This document shows positions 10,795 through 22,500 of a DNA stretch of 64,000 nt, in pieces. The translations under genes were made by a program, and so were the position numbers. Source of the stretch: Agrypnia vestita (lineage: Eukaryota > Arthropoda > Insecta > Trichoptera > Phryganeidae); assembly GCA_016648135.1 (NCBI GenBank), contig JADDOH010023116.1, forward strand, positions 434,001 to 498,000, in the 5' to 3' direction. Each line of letters opens with the position of its first letter. Within the stretch, counting starts at the first letter, position 1. Under the pieces are notes generated by a model. The model was not told the DNA's origin, did not search any database, and worked only from the letters and a program-made list of their open reading frames with translations.

Positions 10795-11396
10795 ATAACA
10801 AAACGCGATGTGATTGGTCGTGACGTTGTTTGGCAAGAATTAAAGACAAACATTCGTGATCTATGGTGTTTGTCACTGTAATTTGTTTCGTTTCTATGGT
10901 ATCCGTACGTCTTCGTACATTTTAAATGATACCTACTTACATTAAAATGATCTTCACAACAAAACAGATTGGAATAAGAAGAAAGTACTTCATATTTCTT
11001 CTCGTCGTCTCTAAAGGGAGCACTCCTAGGCACAGTTATAAATAGTTTATCGGGAGTTTTCACGAAACAATTTCTACATTTTTGGGTACCATACAATATT
11101 ACAATACTTTTTCCCTGACATTATGGATGAAATACAAAAAAGCCGGCTTGTTTTGTAAAAAACGAATGAATGTCTAAATACTCGATTGTCCTGTCACGTG
11201 GTAAAAGTCAGATTGACATGAAAACTGCCAAATTACGATAATTGCGAAAATAAGCGTTTTGGCGGGAGTTTAAAATCGTGATTTTCAAAATCGTTTTTTT
11301 TTAAATGTTAATAAACATATTTTAAAAAATCTTTTTCATAAACGTATTTTTTAAATCAAAGTTAAGATTTTTCTATAAAAAAAGTGAAATTACCCT
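10795..11396 (-). repeat. repeat family C copy 1, with THAP exon
   Basis: Shares GATTGGTCGTGACGTTGTT, TGTCACTGTAATTTGTTTCG and, near 11245, GCGAAAATAAGCGTTTT with 32800-33225; both end GTGAAATTACCCTATT. The copy here is longer and holds a THAP-like coding exon on the minus strand. Confidence 0.6.
10941..11096 (-). pseudogene. THAP-domain-like exon remnant
   Basis: 52 codons from a Met, ending at a donor AAT|GTAAGT. Residues CRNCFVKTPDKLFITVPR … LFCCEDHFN match the start of C2CH THAP zinc fingers in insect transposon-linked proteins (Cys-x2-Cys near the start, then C-x-x-HF). It ends before the rest of the domain. The intact splice donor suggests an exon of a once multi-exon transposase gene. 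Confidence 0.55.
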
Positions 11397-11555
11397 ATTC
11401 TATCCCAAAGTTCATTGAAGTAGATGGTGCGTAAAATTTCGGTAGGTACTTTAACAAAATTTTCACCAGGCAGAATTACCCCGTTGACGGTACCTACTAC
11501 AAATGAAGCGCACACTTGTAGTTTTCAAATTGTGAACGTGTGCGTATTGTATGTA

Positions 11556-11697
11556 CAGTTGCCGGCAAACTTCTTAAAATTTTTGGCGTAGTGGGGGAAT
11601 GCGCAGAAGACAAAATTTGGGTCTCCTTGGTGGAATGGTACACGTGCAAACTTCCCCCCACTACACCGTAAAATTTCAAGATGTTTGCCGGCTACTG
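11556..11697. mobile_element. 142-bp palindromic MITE with TA target duplication
   Basis: Arms of about 45 bp: CAGTTGCCGGCAAACTTCTT… and …AAGATGTTTGCCGGCTACTG, including GTAGTGGGGGAA / TTCCCCCCACTAC. Bounded by TA at 11554-11555 and 11698-11699, the Tc1/mariner target pattern. No coding. Confidence 0.8.
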
Positions 11698-12359
11698 TAA
11701 GTAGTGTGTGAAATGAAGTTTTCCCTTCGCTATTTAAGGAAAGATTTTTACTGTCGGGATATAATATGAATGCGACTAATACAAAATTCGCTGTCGGACC
11801 TTAATTAATGTCACAAAAAAATTTCGTATCTTTAGTTTTTGGCATGGCACGAAACTAGAAATGGATGTTTCGTTCAGCTATCGTTAATTTGAACTCTTTT
11901 TTTTATTTTTCATTTGTCCATTAGATCACATTCCTATTCATATTCATTCGTTCTATACTTCTAGATGCAACGTATGAAAATTTAATTAAAATTACTTCTT
12001 GACATTCCATACCCATTGTAGAAATATTCAAAATAAAGGGGTTGAAACCTTTATCATACAAAGTTTGAATAGTAACCGCCATTTAAAAAAAATCAAATTT
12101 ATGAATAATTTTTGATGATAGTGAAAATAACAGTGAACAGTCCGTTCGTGAACGACCCATCCCTATACTACACAAACTTCATAAATGTCAAATAATTGTT
12201 GACTCGTTGACTGCATACTTTTATTTCTGCTAGTCACCTTGGTTTTTATTGGTTTTTATTTTTTATCTGTGATCCTATTTGATTTTGGGTGGATTCGTGA
12301 ATTGTTTCCACATTGCATTTGGAACGCGATTCTTTCGCATAATTGGTATGGCTCAATTT

Positions 12360-12430
12360 AATGATTAGTTTACTATCTATTATAAATTAAATTAATTTAA
12401 TATACTATCTATTATAAATTAAATTATACT
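12360..12430. repeat. short direct duplication
   Basis: ACTATCTATTATAAATTAAA occurs twice about 32 bp apart in AT-rich DNA upstream of DPP3. No function visible. Confidence 0.6.
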
Positions 12431-12847
12431 GATGAATTTTTTCGTATTTTCAAGATAAGGTTATAAATATCGGCACAATCCACTCTCGGATATTCTATAA
12501 CTAATAGGCAAATAAATACAGCATATTATTAATTAAGTTATATTATTTGCATATTAAAAAATATGTAAATAATTAAAAAAATTAAAATATCTGTTAAATT
12601 TTGTGTTAAGAAAACTGCGACTTTAAATGATGTTTCTGATACTTGATATGATGTTTACCCTCGGCTAAGGGAAATGCACTAATCAAAATGTGGGTTATGT
12701 GTGCAATTCAGCTTATTCATGAATCTGTCAATATTGATTGATATTTAATAGAAATATGTCACCATATTGCACATGAAATATTATGTTGGATTTTTTATTT
12801 GAATGGTTTTGCACAGCGAAAGATGTGAAATCACTGGCAAGGAATTA

Positions 12848-13139
12848 GTGATGGTCAAAACTGTTATTTTAGCTGGTTATATAAATTTTATTTAAGATTT
12901 GTATCTGATTGTATCGATGATTGGTAACTGAGATTTAACTGTTGTCTTGTACCTTCCGATGGTGACCCACCGAATTGAGAAAAATCAGTTATCAATCATC
13001 AATATATTTAGATGTAATTCTTAAATAATTAATGAGATTTTGTGATGTATTTCACTTCAGTGATTGGGCCTGTTGGTCTGTTGAAGCATAAAAATACGGT
13101 TATTGTGTAACCAGTTAAAATAACAGTTCTGACCATCAC
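12848..13139. mobile_element. 292-bp MITE just upstream of DPP3 exon 1
   Basis: Terminal inverted repeats of about 32 bp: GTGATGGTCAAAACTGTTAT…AGCTGGTTA and TAACCAGTT…ATAACAGTTCTGACCATCAC. It ends 93 bp before the exon boundary at 13233 and thus lies in the promoter or 5'UTR intron of DPP3. Confidence 0.75.
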
Positions 13140-13232
13140 ACAACCAAAAGTACACACACTGATAAAATTTGCTTATATACTTACTAAATAGACATTCATT
13201 TAATATAATTGCAAAATTTCTTAAATGTTACA

Positions 13233-13508
13233 GGTATATATATATTCAACGCTGCTATTTTATATCGAGGGATGTTGCGACTCTGCACGAGATTGCTTAA
13301 TTGTTCATCAAACATTCTCAAAACTTACAGAAGGGAGCCAGTATTTTCGGTGTCAGTTTTTAAGTCACAACATATTGTTTCAGGGATCATGAGTGGTAAT
13401 TCTGAGTTTGTGCTCCCAAATAATCAGCCCATTGTTGAGCTGGACTGTACTGCAGCGTTTAGCGGTCTAACTGATAATGAAAAACTTTATGCACATTATC
13501 TAAGTAAG
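13233..13508 (+). CDS. DPP3: DPP3 exon 1 with two possible starts
   Basis: Coding from Met at 13272 (long form) or Met at 13389 (short form, [11 protein letters not shown], matching the usual DPP3 N-terminus). The donor is AAG|GTACAC at 13508 and ends in phase 0 after ...YAHYLSK. The extra 39 residues of the long form begin [10 protein letters not shown] and are rich in Arg, Ser and hydrophobics with no acidic residue, as in a mitochondrial presequence. A TTACAG at 13227-13232 could be an acceptor for an upstream non-coding exon. I could not place such an exon with confidence. Confidence 0.88.
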
Positions 13509-16500
13509 GTACACAATGCATGAATTCTTATACATTTTAAGATATAATTGTGTAGTTTATCATCAGCAAAAATATATACAGAGTTGTTTGGAAAACATTA
13601 ATAACCTCTCTATTTCTAAACAGTGAGATATTTTTTTATATAAAATATATTCAATTTTATATAGATTGTAACAGAACTAGTCCACAATACTTTACAGGTG
13701 GATTCCTGCCTTGATTATGAGTCGAAAATGTTCAAGCTATTATGACCTAATATAAATAGCTGAGGAGATATGCGACATCAAAGTTTGCATTTTTTTTTCA
13801 ATATTTCTGACTTATTTTTTGTAAAATGTTGGATTATCATTACAGTAACTTATATCGAAAATGAAAAATTTATTCCCTTACACAAGTCAAATAAAAAAAT
13901 AAAAACCTTCGAATTCCAATTGGAAAACATTCCATTTGGATTTTTTCAAGGTTTTTATTATTTTATTTAACTTTTATTGAAACAAATGAATTTTTCGTTA
14001 TTTATGAGTTACTGTAATGATAGTCTAACGTTTTCCAAAAAATAAGTCAGAAATATTGGAAAAAAATGCAAACTTTGATGTCGCATATCGCCATAACTTT
14101 GATATTAGGTCATGATAGCTTGAACATTTTCGAATTATAATCAAGGCAGGGATAAATTCCTGCAAGGTTATTAATGTTTTCCAAATAACCTTGTATACTG
14201 TATTATTATATTATTAATATTGAATTATTATTTTCTATAAAGGCCATAAAATACAGTGAAAATTATTTTTTTTATTTTTCACTTTATTTATTTGTTGGTT
14301 TAAAAAATAAATGAGCTGTTTAGTGAAGTAATGCGTTTTCCTGAGATAATAGTTAAACATGTAAAAATATTTTTTTTGTGAAATTATAATTTTTATAAAA
14401 TTTATTTTTATAAAAAATAATTTTGGCAGTTTCTTTTAAGAAACTAACAGCTTTCATGTGCCAAATTATTTTTAGGTTGGATACACATGGCAGAATAGCA
14501 AACAAAAAAATAATAATTCATATTAGTGTTTTATTTTAAGAATAGGGTTTTTTGCACTGGAAATACTAACTGTAATGTCAGGTTCTTTTGTGGTGGACCC
14601 ACAGAGTATAACATATATTTAAGACACATTTATAATGCAGTTCAAGTATTTATTGCGTAATTAAATCCCCTAGTAAAGAAATTATATTTTTTACAATGGA
14701 CATTGTTTTTTAAAATTTTGTTCCAAACCGAGTCTCTTCAAGTAAAAAACGCTCTTTTGTAATAAAGCGCAACATATTTACTAAGACATTATGCTTTTTA
14801 AGAGTATTTAGTTTGATCTTTTCATAATTGTTTCAAAGTTACAAGCTCCCAGTAATTTTTCTTAAACAAGTTAAACGCACCTGAACCAGATCGCGTACCA
14901 AGAAATTTATGTTAGTTCATGTATATATATTTTGGTAGTAGATATTTGTGAGTAGACCACACTTCCCTTTGATAATAAATTCTGTTTTTAACTTTGAAAA
15001 ATAAGTTTTATTGATTATCAAATTCATAAAATTGGAATGGCCCATATCATTAATTAATATCTTTTAAATCTATAATTTGATCATATTACGATTTACTTTA
15101 TCATTATTTTTCACTGGACTTTTGGACCTTGCCCACGGGGTAATGAACACCACATAAACTGTTATTTTTTCTGGTTGTTGATACTTTCTTTAGCATTTTT
15201 TCATCTGCTATCGTCACTCCTCACTTAACAACTTTTTCATTTAATGACCGCTCATATACAACCGCTATTGTACACCAACTATTGCATTCTCTGTATGATA
15301 TCAAATCACCAAATCTGTGCATCTTGTCATCATCAGCAGATTGGAGACGCTTTATTATATAAGATGTGTCGCATCATCTCCAGCGCCAGGTGATCAGCAG
15401 TGGAACTATGTTGATGATTTCAGATAGCACCCCCTTTCCTAATTTGCGGTGTGCGTTGCCTATATTCAGCGTTTACGGTGCCAATCAATCGCACACACAA
15501 AATGTTAAACTTTAAATTTTTCATAAAAATAAATTAAATATCTAGGAGTTCAGTTTATTTACGTCGAGGTACTGTCATGTAAGGTCCATTTCACGAATGG
15601 AATCTGGTTGCTAAGTGAGTGCTGGCTACACATTTATATTCCAGCTGGTAGCAAAAACTTTACAGGTGGATTTCTGCCTTGATAGTGAGTCGAAAATGTT
15701 CAAGCAACCATGACCTAATATAAATACATACATAGTTATGAAGTTATGCAATATCAAACATTGCATTTTTTTTTCTTTTTTATAATTTATTTTTGCAAAA
15801 AGTTGAACTATTGTTACAGTAACTTATATATTATGAAAAATTCATTCACTTCAATACAACTCTAACAAAATGATAAAAACATTAAAAAATATATATTTAA
15901 AATTTTTGCAAGGTTTTTATCATTTTATTTGACTTGTATTAAAGTGAATGAATTTTTCATAATCAATGTAAGTTACTTTTTTTTATAAATAGTTTAACTT
16001 TTTTTTAAAAATAAGTCGAATATGTTGAAAAAAAATGCCAGCTTTGATATTGCATATCTCTATAACTGTTGATAATAAGGTCACGGTTGCTTGAATATTT
16101 TCGACATATTATATTATCAAGGCAAGAATCCACCTGTAAAATTTATGTTACTAGCTATGAAACACCTTGTATTTGTTTATTTTCCACTACTTCAGTAGAC
16201 CTCTTTCCATTTAAGAACGACAATCGAATTAGTACGTGTAAGCCATGCGTACGACGCACATTGTTTCGCTGTGTTGGTGTTTACGGGTATATACACCAAC
16301 ACTATGAAACAATGTGCATCTTACGAACGGCTTACACTTACTAATTCGATTGTCTTAAATGGAAAGAGGTATACTACGTGTATTAAGCGTTTTATCATTC
16401 ATACTGTATATGACAACACTGCGTTTAAACATTTGTGGATCTTTATTAATAGTGTATGATGACACTTTTCATGATTTGTGTTGGTAAAATAATCTTGTGT

Positions 16501-19500
16501 CAGGTTTCCTCAATAAATAAAATATGTGAATGTATTTATTTTATTTGAAGGCATGTTGGACGGGAGGTTTGATAGTTCTGGTACAAACGAGTCCAGAATC
16601 TCCGCTGATATTTTCATTGCTGCACAGAGTCCTCGCTGCAGAGTCTCTGGATAGTCTTCAGAAAGCTGCACTAGCTAAAAGTATAACCGATGACGAATGG
16701 ACGGTGAGTCTTTAAGTAAATATTTTTTAACCAAACAGAAACAATTCATATTGTATGTAAAATAGAAAGTAATATTAACAATAAATTTACTCGATTCCTT
16801 ACAAAACTACGATCTAATCTCTGTAATCTCTGCAATCAGAGCCCACAGTTTCTAACTTTATGAATTAATCTGTTGTCCATGAAGACTTAACTAAGCAAAA
16901 ACAAAGGAGTCTTCTTTATTCAATTTTGTGTAGAAAATATTCTTTAAACTGCGGGTAAAATGTTGACAGTTACGAAGATAAATGGTAAGAGATAAGTTAA
17001 TCAAAGTTTACATTTTTTTTTTTTAATATTTCTGGCTTATCTTTTTTAAAGCATTAGACTATCATGAAAGTAATTTATATTGGATATTAAAAATTCATTC
17101 GCTTTGATACAAAAAAGAACTAGGATCTAAACATGTTGTGGTTATGGCCACCGGATATCCGGTTATTCGGCAAAGAGACTCGCCGGATATTCGGTATCCA
17201 GTATCCAGCTAAACCACCCTCCGTTTTATCTCTAATAGCGACTGCCATCCACTACCTGTATAGGAGGGCCCTACAGTTATTGTAGGATATCTTTTAAACT
17301 ATTTATCGGAGCAACTTGAAAATTTCACAGAATACTTTTGAAATATATTATATACTTACAACTTACGTATATGTACTTACTTATACTTTAACAAAATGCA
17401 AAAAAAAAGATTTTTTGAAAATTCTGAGTATACGTAACCCCTTAAAGCAAATGAATTTTAAATATTCCATATAAGTTACTGTAGTGATTGATAGTCCGAC
17501 ATTTTAATGTCGTTTATCTCCGTAACTATTGACATTTCACTCAAAGTGTAAAGAATATTTTTCGATGACAAATTTGAATGAAGAAGACTCCCGAAGTTTT
17601 TGCTACTGGCTATGAGACGCTGTATCCTGGGTTAACCCCAGAACGCATACAGTGCACATTAATTAATGATTGTATAGGTGGTGTTTTATCAAAGAGTTGT
17701 TATTGACAAAAACCGATTGCTTTCTGTTGATTGAATAATTATTTATGGACAATATTTTGATAAATAATAGTTAATTAATATTGTTTGTAAATGATGAACA
17801 CGGAGTGACACATTGTATAGTGAATATCTTAGTTATATGTACATAATAGGTTAATCCATTTTCACAGGCCTACATATAAAATTTTTAAAACATTAATGTG
17901 ATATGAGTACATTTTAATATTTCTATTTAATACGACGGTGTGCATCTGGTTGGCATTTTAGAGGTCACGATGAATTGCGGCAATATTAAAAATATTATTG
18001 ATAATTTTGGATTAACTGGACATTCTATTTTCTGATTTTTTTTTTACCATCCATCCAGGTCTGGGCCACGTGAGACAAGTGCAAAGCCAAAATTATATGT
18101 AATGTACAATGTTTTTATTACAAAATCTTTAATACCAGCCCTTTAAATTATAAAACATACTACTTTACCAACGGAGTGCATATTAGTTTGGATTATCTAT
18201 ATACTGTCAAGCGAACTTTGCAAGTTTTAGTTGTGGACGTGTCTCATTCAGAGAGTGACGGTAAGTGACTAATTGTTGTATTAATTTTTAAATAAAATTA
18301 CTGTCAAAATCGCTTACTTTATTACAGTTTTGTAAAATAATGCTTTACATTGCTGTTGTTATCATTAGATTTTGAGTTTTAATTGATTTATTCTATATGA
18401 TTTATTCAATAAGATTTGTTACTTCCCATGAACCTGATGTTGATGGAATTTAGTTCTGGATGGAAAAGTGATGAAGAAGATGACACGCAGATTAGAAGAT
18501 CTTCGAGGTTGTGGAAAATGCCTACTCACGGTGTTCATAATCCAACGATTGACTGCTGAATTCTTGAATTTGAATGTAGTACATAGCCTATCACATGTTG
18601 GATGATACACACATTCACACAAGCTAGATACATTTACATAGAGAAAAAAAAACAAACACATTACATGTCCTAGTTGTTCCATCCCTACATGGAATATTCT
18701 AGTTGTTGCCCTGCCCCACCTTATTTTGAATACAAATCATCGCATTTTGTTTATTAGTCTCTTTAAACAATGTTTGAATTTTATTTCAAGTTCAGATGGT
18801 GTTCTTTTGTTTTGTGGAAGTTAAAAATGATTAACGGTTTATACATCAGTAATTATATGGCAATTACTTTATGGCGCGATATGATTATTTAAATATACCT
18901 ATACTAAACATTAATATACACGTGTTGAGTTATCGTCAACCTATTCAGGTACGGGATTGGGTCGCGTAGTGGAGAGGGAATTTTTTGGTCATTGGCAGAA
19001 ACACGCCCAAGATTGGGAATGTGTTGTGAAATGTGATGTTGTTTGTGTTTTCTTTGAATTTAAATTCTTTTGCATTTCAACAGTTTACAAATTTTTAATT
19101 CTCAATCATTTATGTGGTACCGAATGAAGCAGTTTTAACTTACGACTATCGAAAAAATGGTTGGTATCAATTATATGGTTGGAAAATTCCAAGAATGTAT
19201 TATTTTTTAGGCAACAGTCATGTTATTTTATTCTTATATTTAGATTTCTTGCGGTTTGGCCCAAGTATTTACTTTCATAATCACAAGAGGGGTATAAAAG
19301 CAAAGGCAGCAATATCCTAAGATATTAAAAAATGTTTTGAATGCAGTCAAGGAAGATAACTAATTTAAAAAGTACAAAATTCGTGATTTAATAGGAAATA
19401 TAGCTCTACCTTCCAAACTTACATTTCCAAATCACTATTAAAAGTAAAGGCAGTGATATCCACTTCAATCAATCGAGCCCATTTTGTCACATGACAAAAT

Positions 19501-22500
19501 GACCGCTTCATACGAAAGTGAGAGTTGATTTCATTTTAGACTGAAATATCTCAGCAGAGACGGCAATATCCAATTATGTAAATAGCAAAAGTAGCAATGT
19601 CCACTTTTTGGTAGCAAACCAGCAATATCCATTTACAGTTTAAAGCTTAATATTTATTTATACACATATATAAAAGGAAAACTGAGGTGGGAATTGTTTT
19701 GAAAAACCTATTTTTAATAAGATGTAGGTTTCCTAGATTCCAGAGAAATTTCCTCTAGTGGCAATAGGTTTTTTGTATTTATATTAGAAACATCTCAGTA
19801 TTGCTGCCTTTGCTTTTATACCCTTCATCTGTAGTCCACTTTTTTTTAATACATAAATTTTAATTTTGGAGTTAAAAATTTTTTCCCTTTGATTTTAGCA
19901 TTTTATCCGAAACTTGCTCCCCTACCTGAATAGGTTGGCAATTATATACATTATTATATTATATGTTATACATTATTAATCTCACCCGATGATGAGTGAG
20001 ACTGCTCCTCTCAAAACTATAGTAGTGACAAAATAACTCGACATGTGTGTATCATATAGTTTATACATTTATTTATTCATTGCATTATTCTATGAAATGT
20101 TACATACTTTTTTACCTGAGGAGTCTATGAAAAAACATACTTATTCTTTATTAAAATCTTTAGAAACTTCTTGTATGTACCTGAATCAAATGTCTCTCTG
20201 GAATTAATTTATGACTGTCACCCAAACCACAGTTTCAATTAGGAAATTGCTTTTTTCAGTCTCTTTTAATGCCACAATTATCTCAGACTCTAGAATACTA
20301 TGTTGGTGGAGGTTATCTATAAAACATACAACTCTGGACCCAATAGATAACCCCCGTAATATTTTTATGTGGTTTTTCAGGGGAAAGATAAATATATTTC
20401 GCAACTCCTAAACGCAATGCATTTACTTTATCGTTACATTACATCATTAAAAAATAAATGTAATAGAATGCCCCTTGAGTGTGATTTCATTATGATTTCT
20501 TTTCAACTGTCTTAAAATTGTCATTTAATATTGTTAGCAACTGAGAAATGTATTTTTTCCAGTCCATTCAATTGTAATGAAAACTTTATTTAATAAATTG
20601 TAACATAAATTTTACACTGTGTTTTAATTAAACAATATTATTATTTTCTTGGTGCAGGTAGTAATAGTAAGAGTTAGATAATAATAGTAGAAGTTAGGAG
20701 AATGCATAGATTTTTGCAAAACGTGTTACTTAATTGATGGAAAACACAAAAATCTATGCTTTTTTTCCTATTAGAGTAAACATGTTTTACTTTGCAATTC
20801 AGCTCTATAAATAAACAAATCTCTCTTCAATTAACAGATTAGCATGCGCCCACCTCGAATGTCATGTTGAGAATCATCAATCAACCACATTAAGGATAGC
20901 TATTAATACTCTGTACACTCTGTGCATTACGCACAGTCGTATTAGTGTATTAAAAAGTGTAAAGTTATGAAATGTTGACTCTCCTACTGATCAAACAAAC
21001 GGCCCTCATTCCTAGTATTTTATATACCATATAAAATAATAATATATTATAAGATGCATGTTTCTTCATATTTTGGTATTTTTGTATTTGTGGTGCATCT
21101 TATATTCAAAGGCCTTTTATTAGGGTAAAAGGTATGTACCAAGAGGTTGCGCATTTTCAACCAAGGTCTCGTGAACAGGGGGAGTAAGCTAGCAGTCACT
21201 GCTGCACTCGCTGTACAATTGCAATCCAGTCGTCGCTGATGATCAATTCCAATAATTTTTCTAATAAAGCTGAGCCCATAGTTTTTTGAAATGTCCTCAA
21301 ATAGACTTCTTTACGATCTTGCATTTAAACGAAAACTTATCTATGCTGAAGAGCATGGAAATAGTGTCGTAGGACGTAAATTTGACATTAGTGAAGCGAA
21401 TATTTGTAATCAGAGAAATTATTGTAATGCAAATTAAGAGAGCAACGGCATCAAAACTTGCAGAATGGGTATCTGCTGCTTTGAAAATTCCAGAATGAAT
21501 AGTGAAGTAATCGTTTAAAAAATGCTGCGTCACTAATGCCTTGGATGGCAAAGAAGATGATATTGTGTGTGAAAATGCAACTAATATTTCAGAAAGTGAT
21601 TCAGAAAAACCGGAAACTGAAGCTGATGTTTCTGAAGATCAATGTACATGTGGCCTGGGTGTTTTTGTGATGAGTTTTACTTGAGTGGACTGGGCCTCTT
21701 CTCTTGTTGTAGTATTAAAAACATAAAAAATAATTTCAATTTATAATCGTATAATGAATTTACATATTTCAAAAGATAAACATTAAAATAAATAAATATT
21801 AAATTTTTAATAATAATAATCCCTTTATGTGCTGAGCTTTTACAAATATGTATGTCAAAGTGATTTCTGTATAATGATAAAGTTTATTTTCACAGGCATT
21901 TTTAGTGTACATTTGTGGCATGATGTCTAATGCCGGCAACTATAAAAGTATTGGTGATACAAAGTTTGTTCCCAATCTTCCAAAAGAAAAATTCTCAACC
22001 ATTATAAAAGCCTCCAAAGCTTATAAAGACCATCCGGAACACATAGAGAAGCTGTGGAACGAGGTCCATGAGAGGCTGTACTCCCTGTCAGATAGACTCA
22101 AGAGTCTCGGACTTGGAGACAAGGTGAATCAAAACTCTTTTTCATAATTATGTGTTTCAAAGCCCCTTTTTCAGAACGAATAGGTACATGTCTGTTAAAA
22201 CAGCTACCATTTTTCAAGAGAGAATTATGCTGTTTTGTATGAGCCAAACTTATAAATTGCTGCACTTTGGATGCCTTCATGTAACGCTTTTTTACATGAA
22301 GGCCTGCAAATTTTGATAACACATTTTTTAATTTAATAACATTAGTCGAAAGATTATACATATGTACTTGCATTCAATCCGAACTAAAAGTACTGCTTAA
22401 CTTTTACACACTCAGATTTCTTTCACTTTATATATTTTATATGTTGCAAGTCTTTTTAGTCTAAAATGAATATTTATATTTTTAGTGAAAACATTAATTT

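Noticed and set aside
16069..16344. 91-codon + strand open frame
   Set aside because: Spans the end of foldback F and one arm of the hairpin MITE; open only because of the palindrome.
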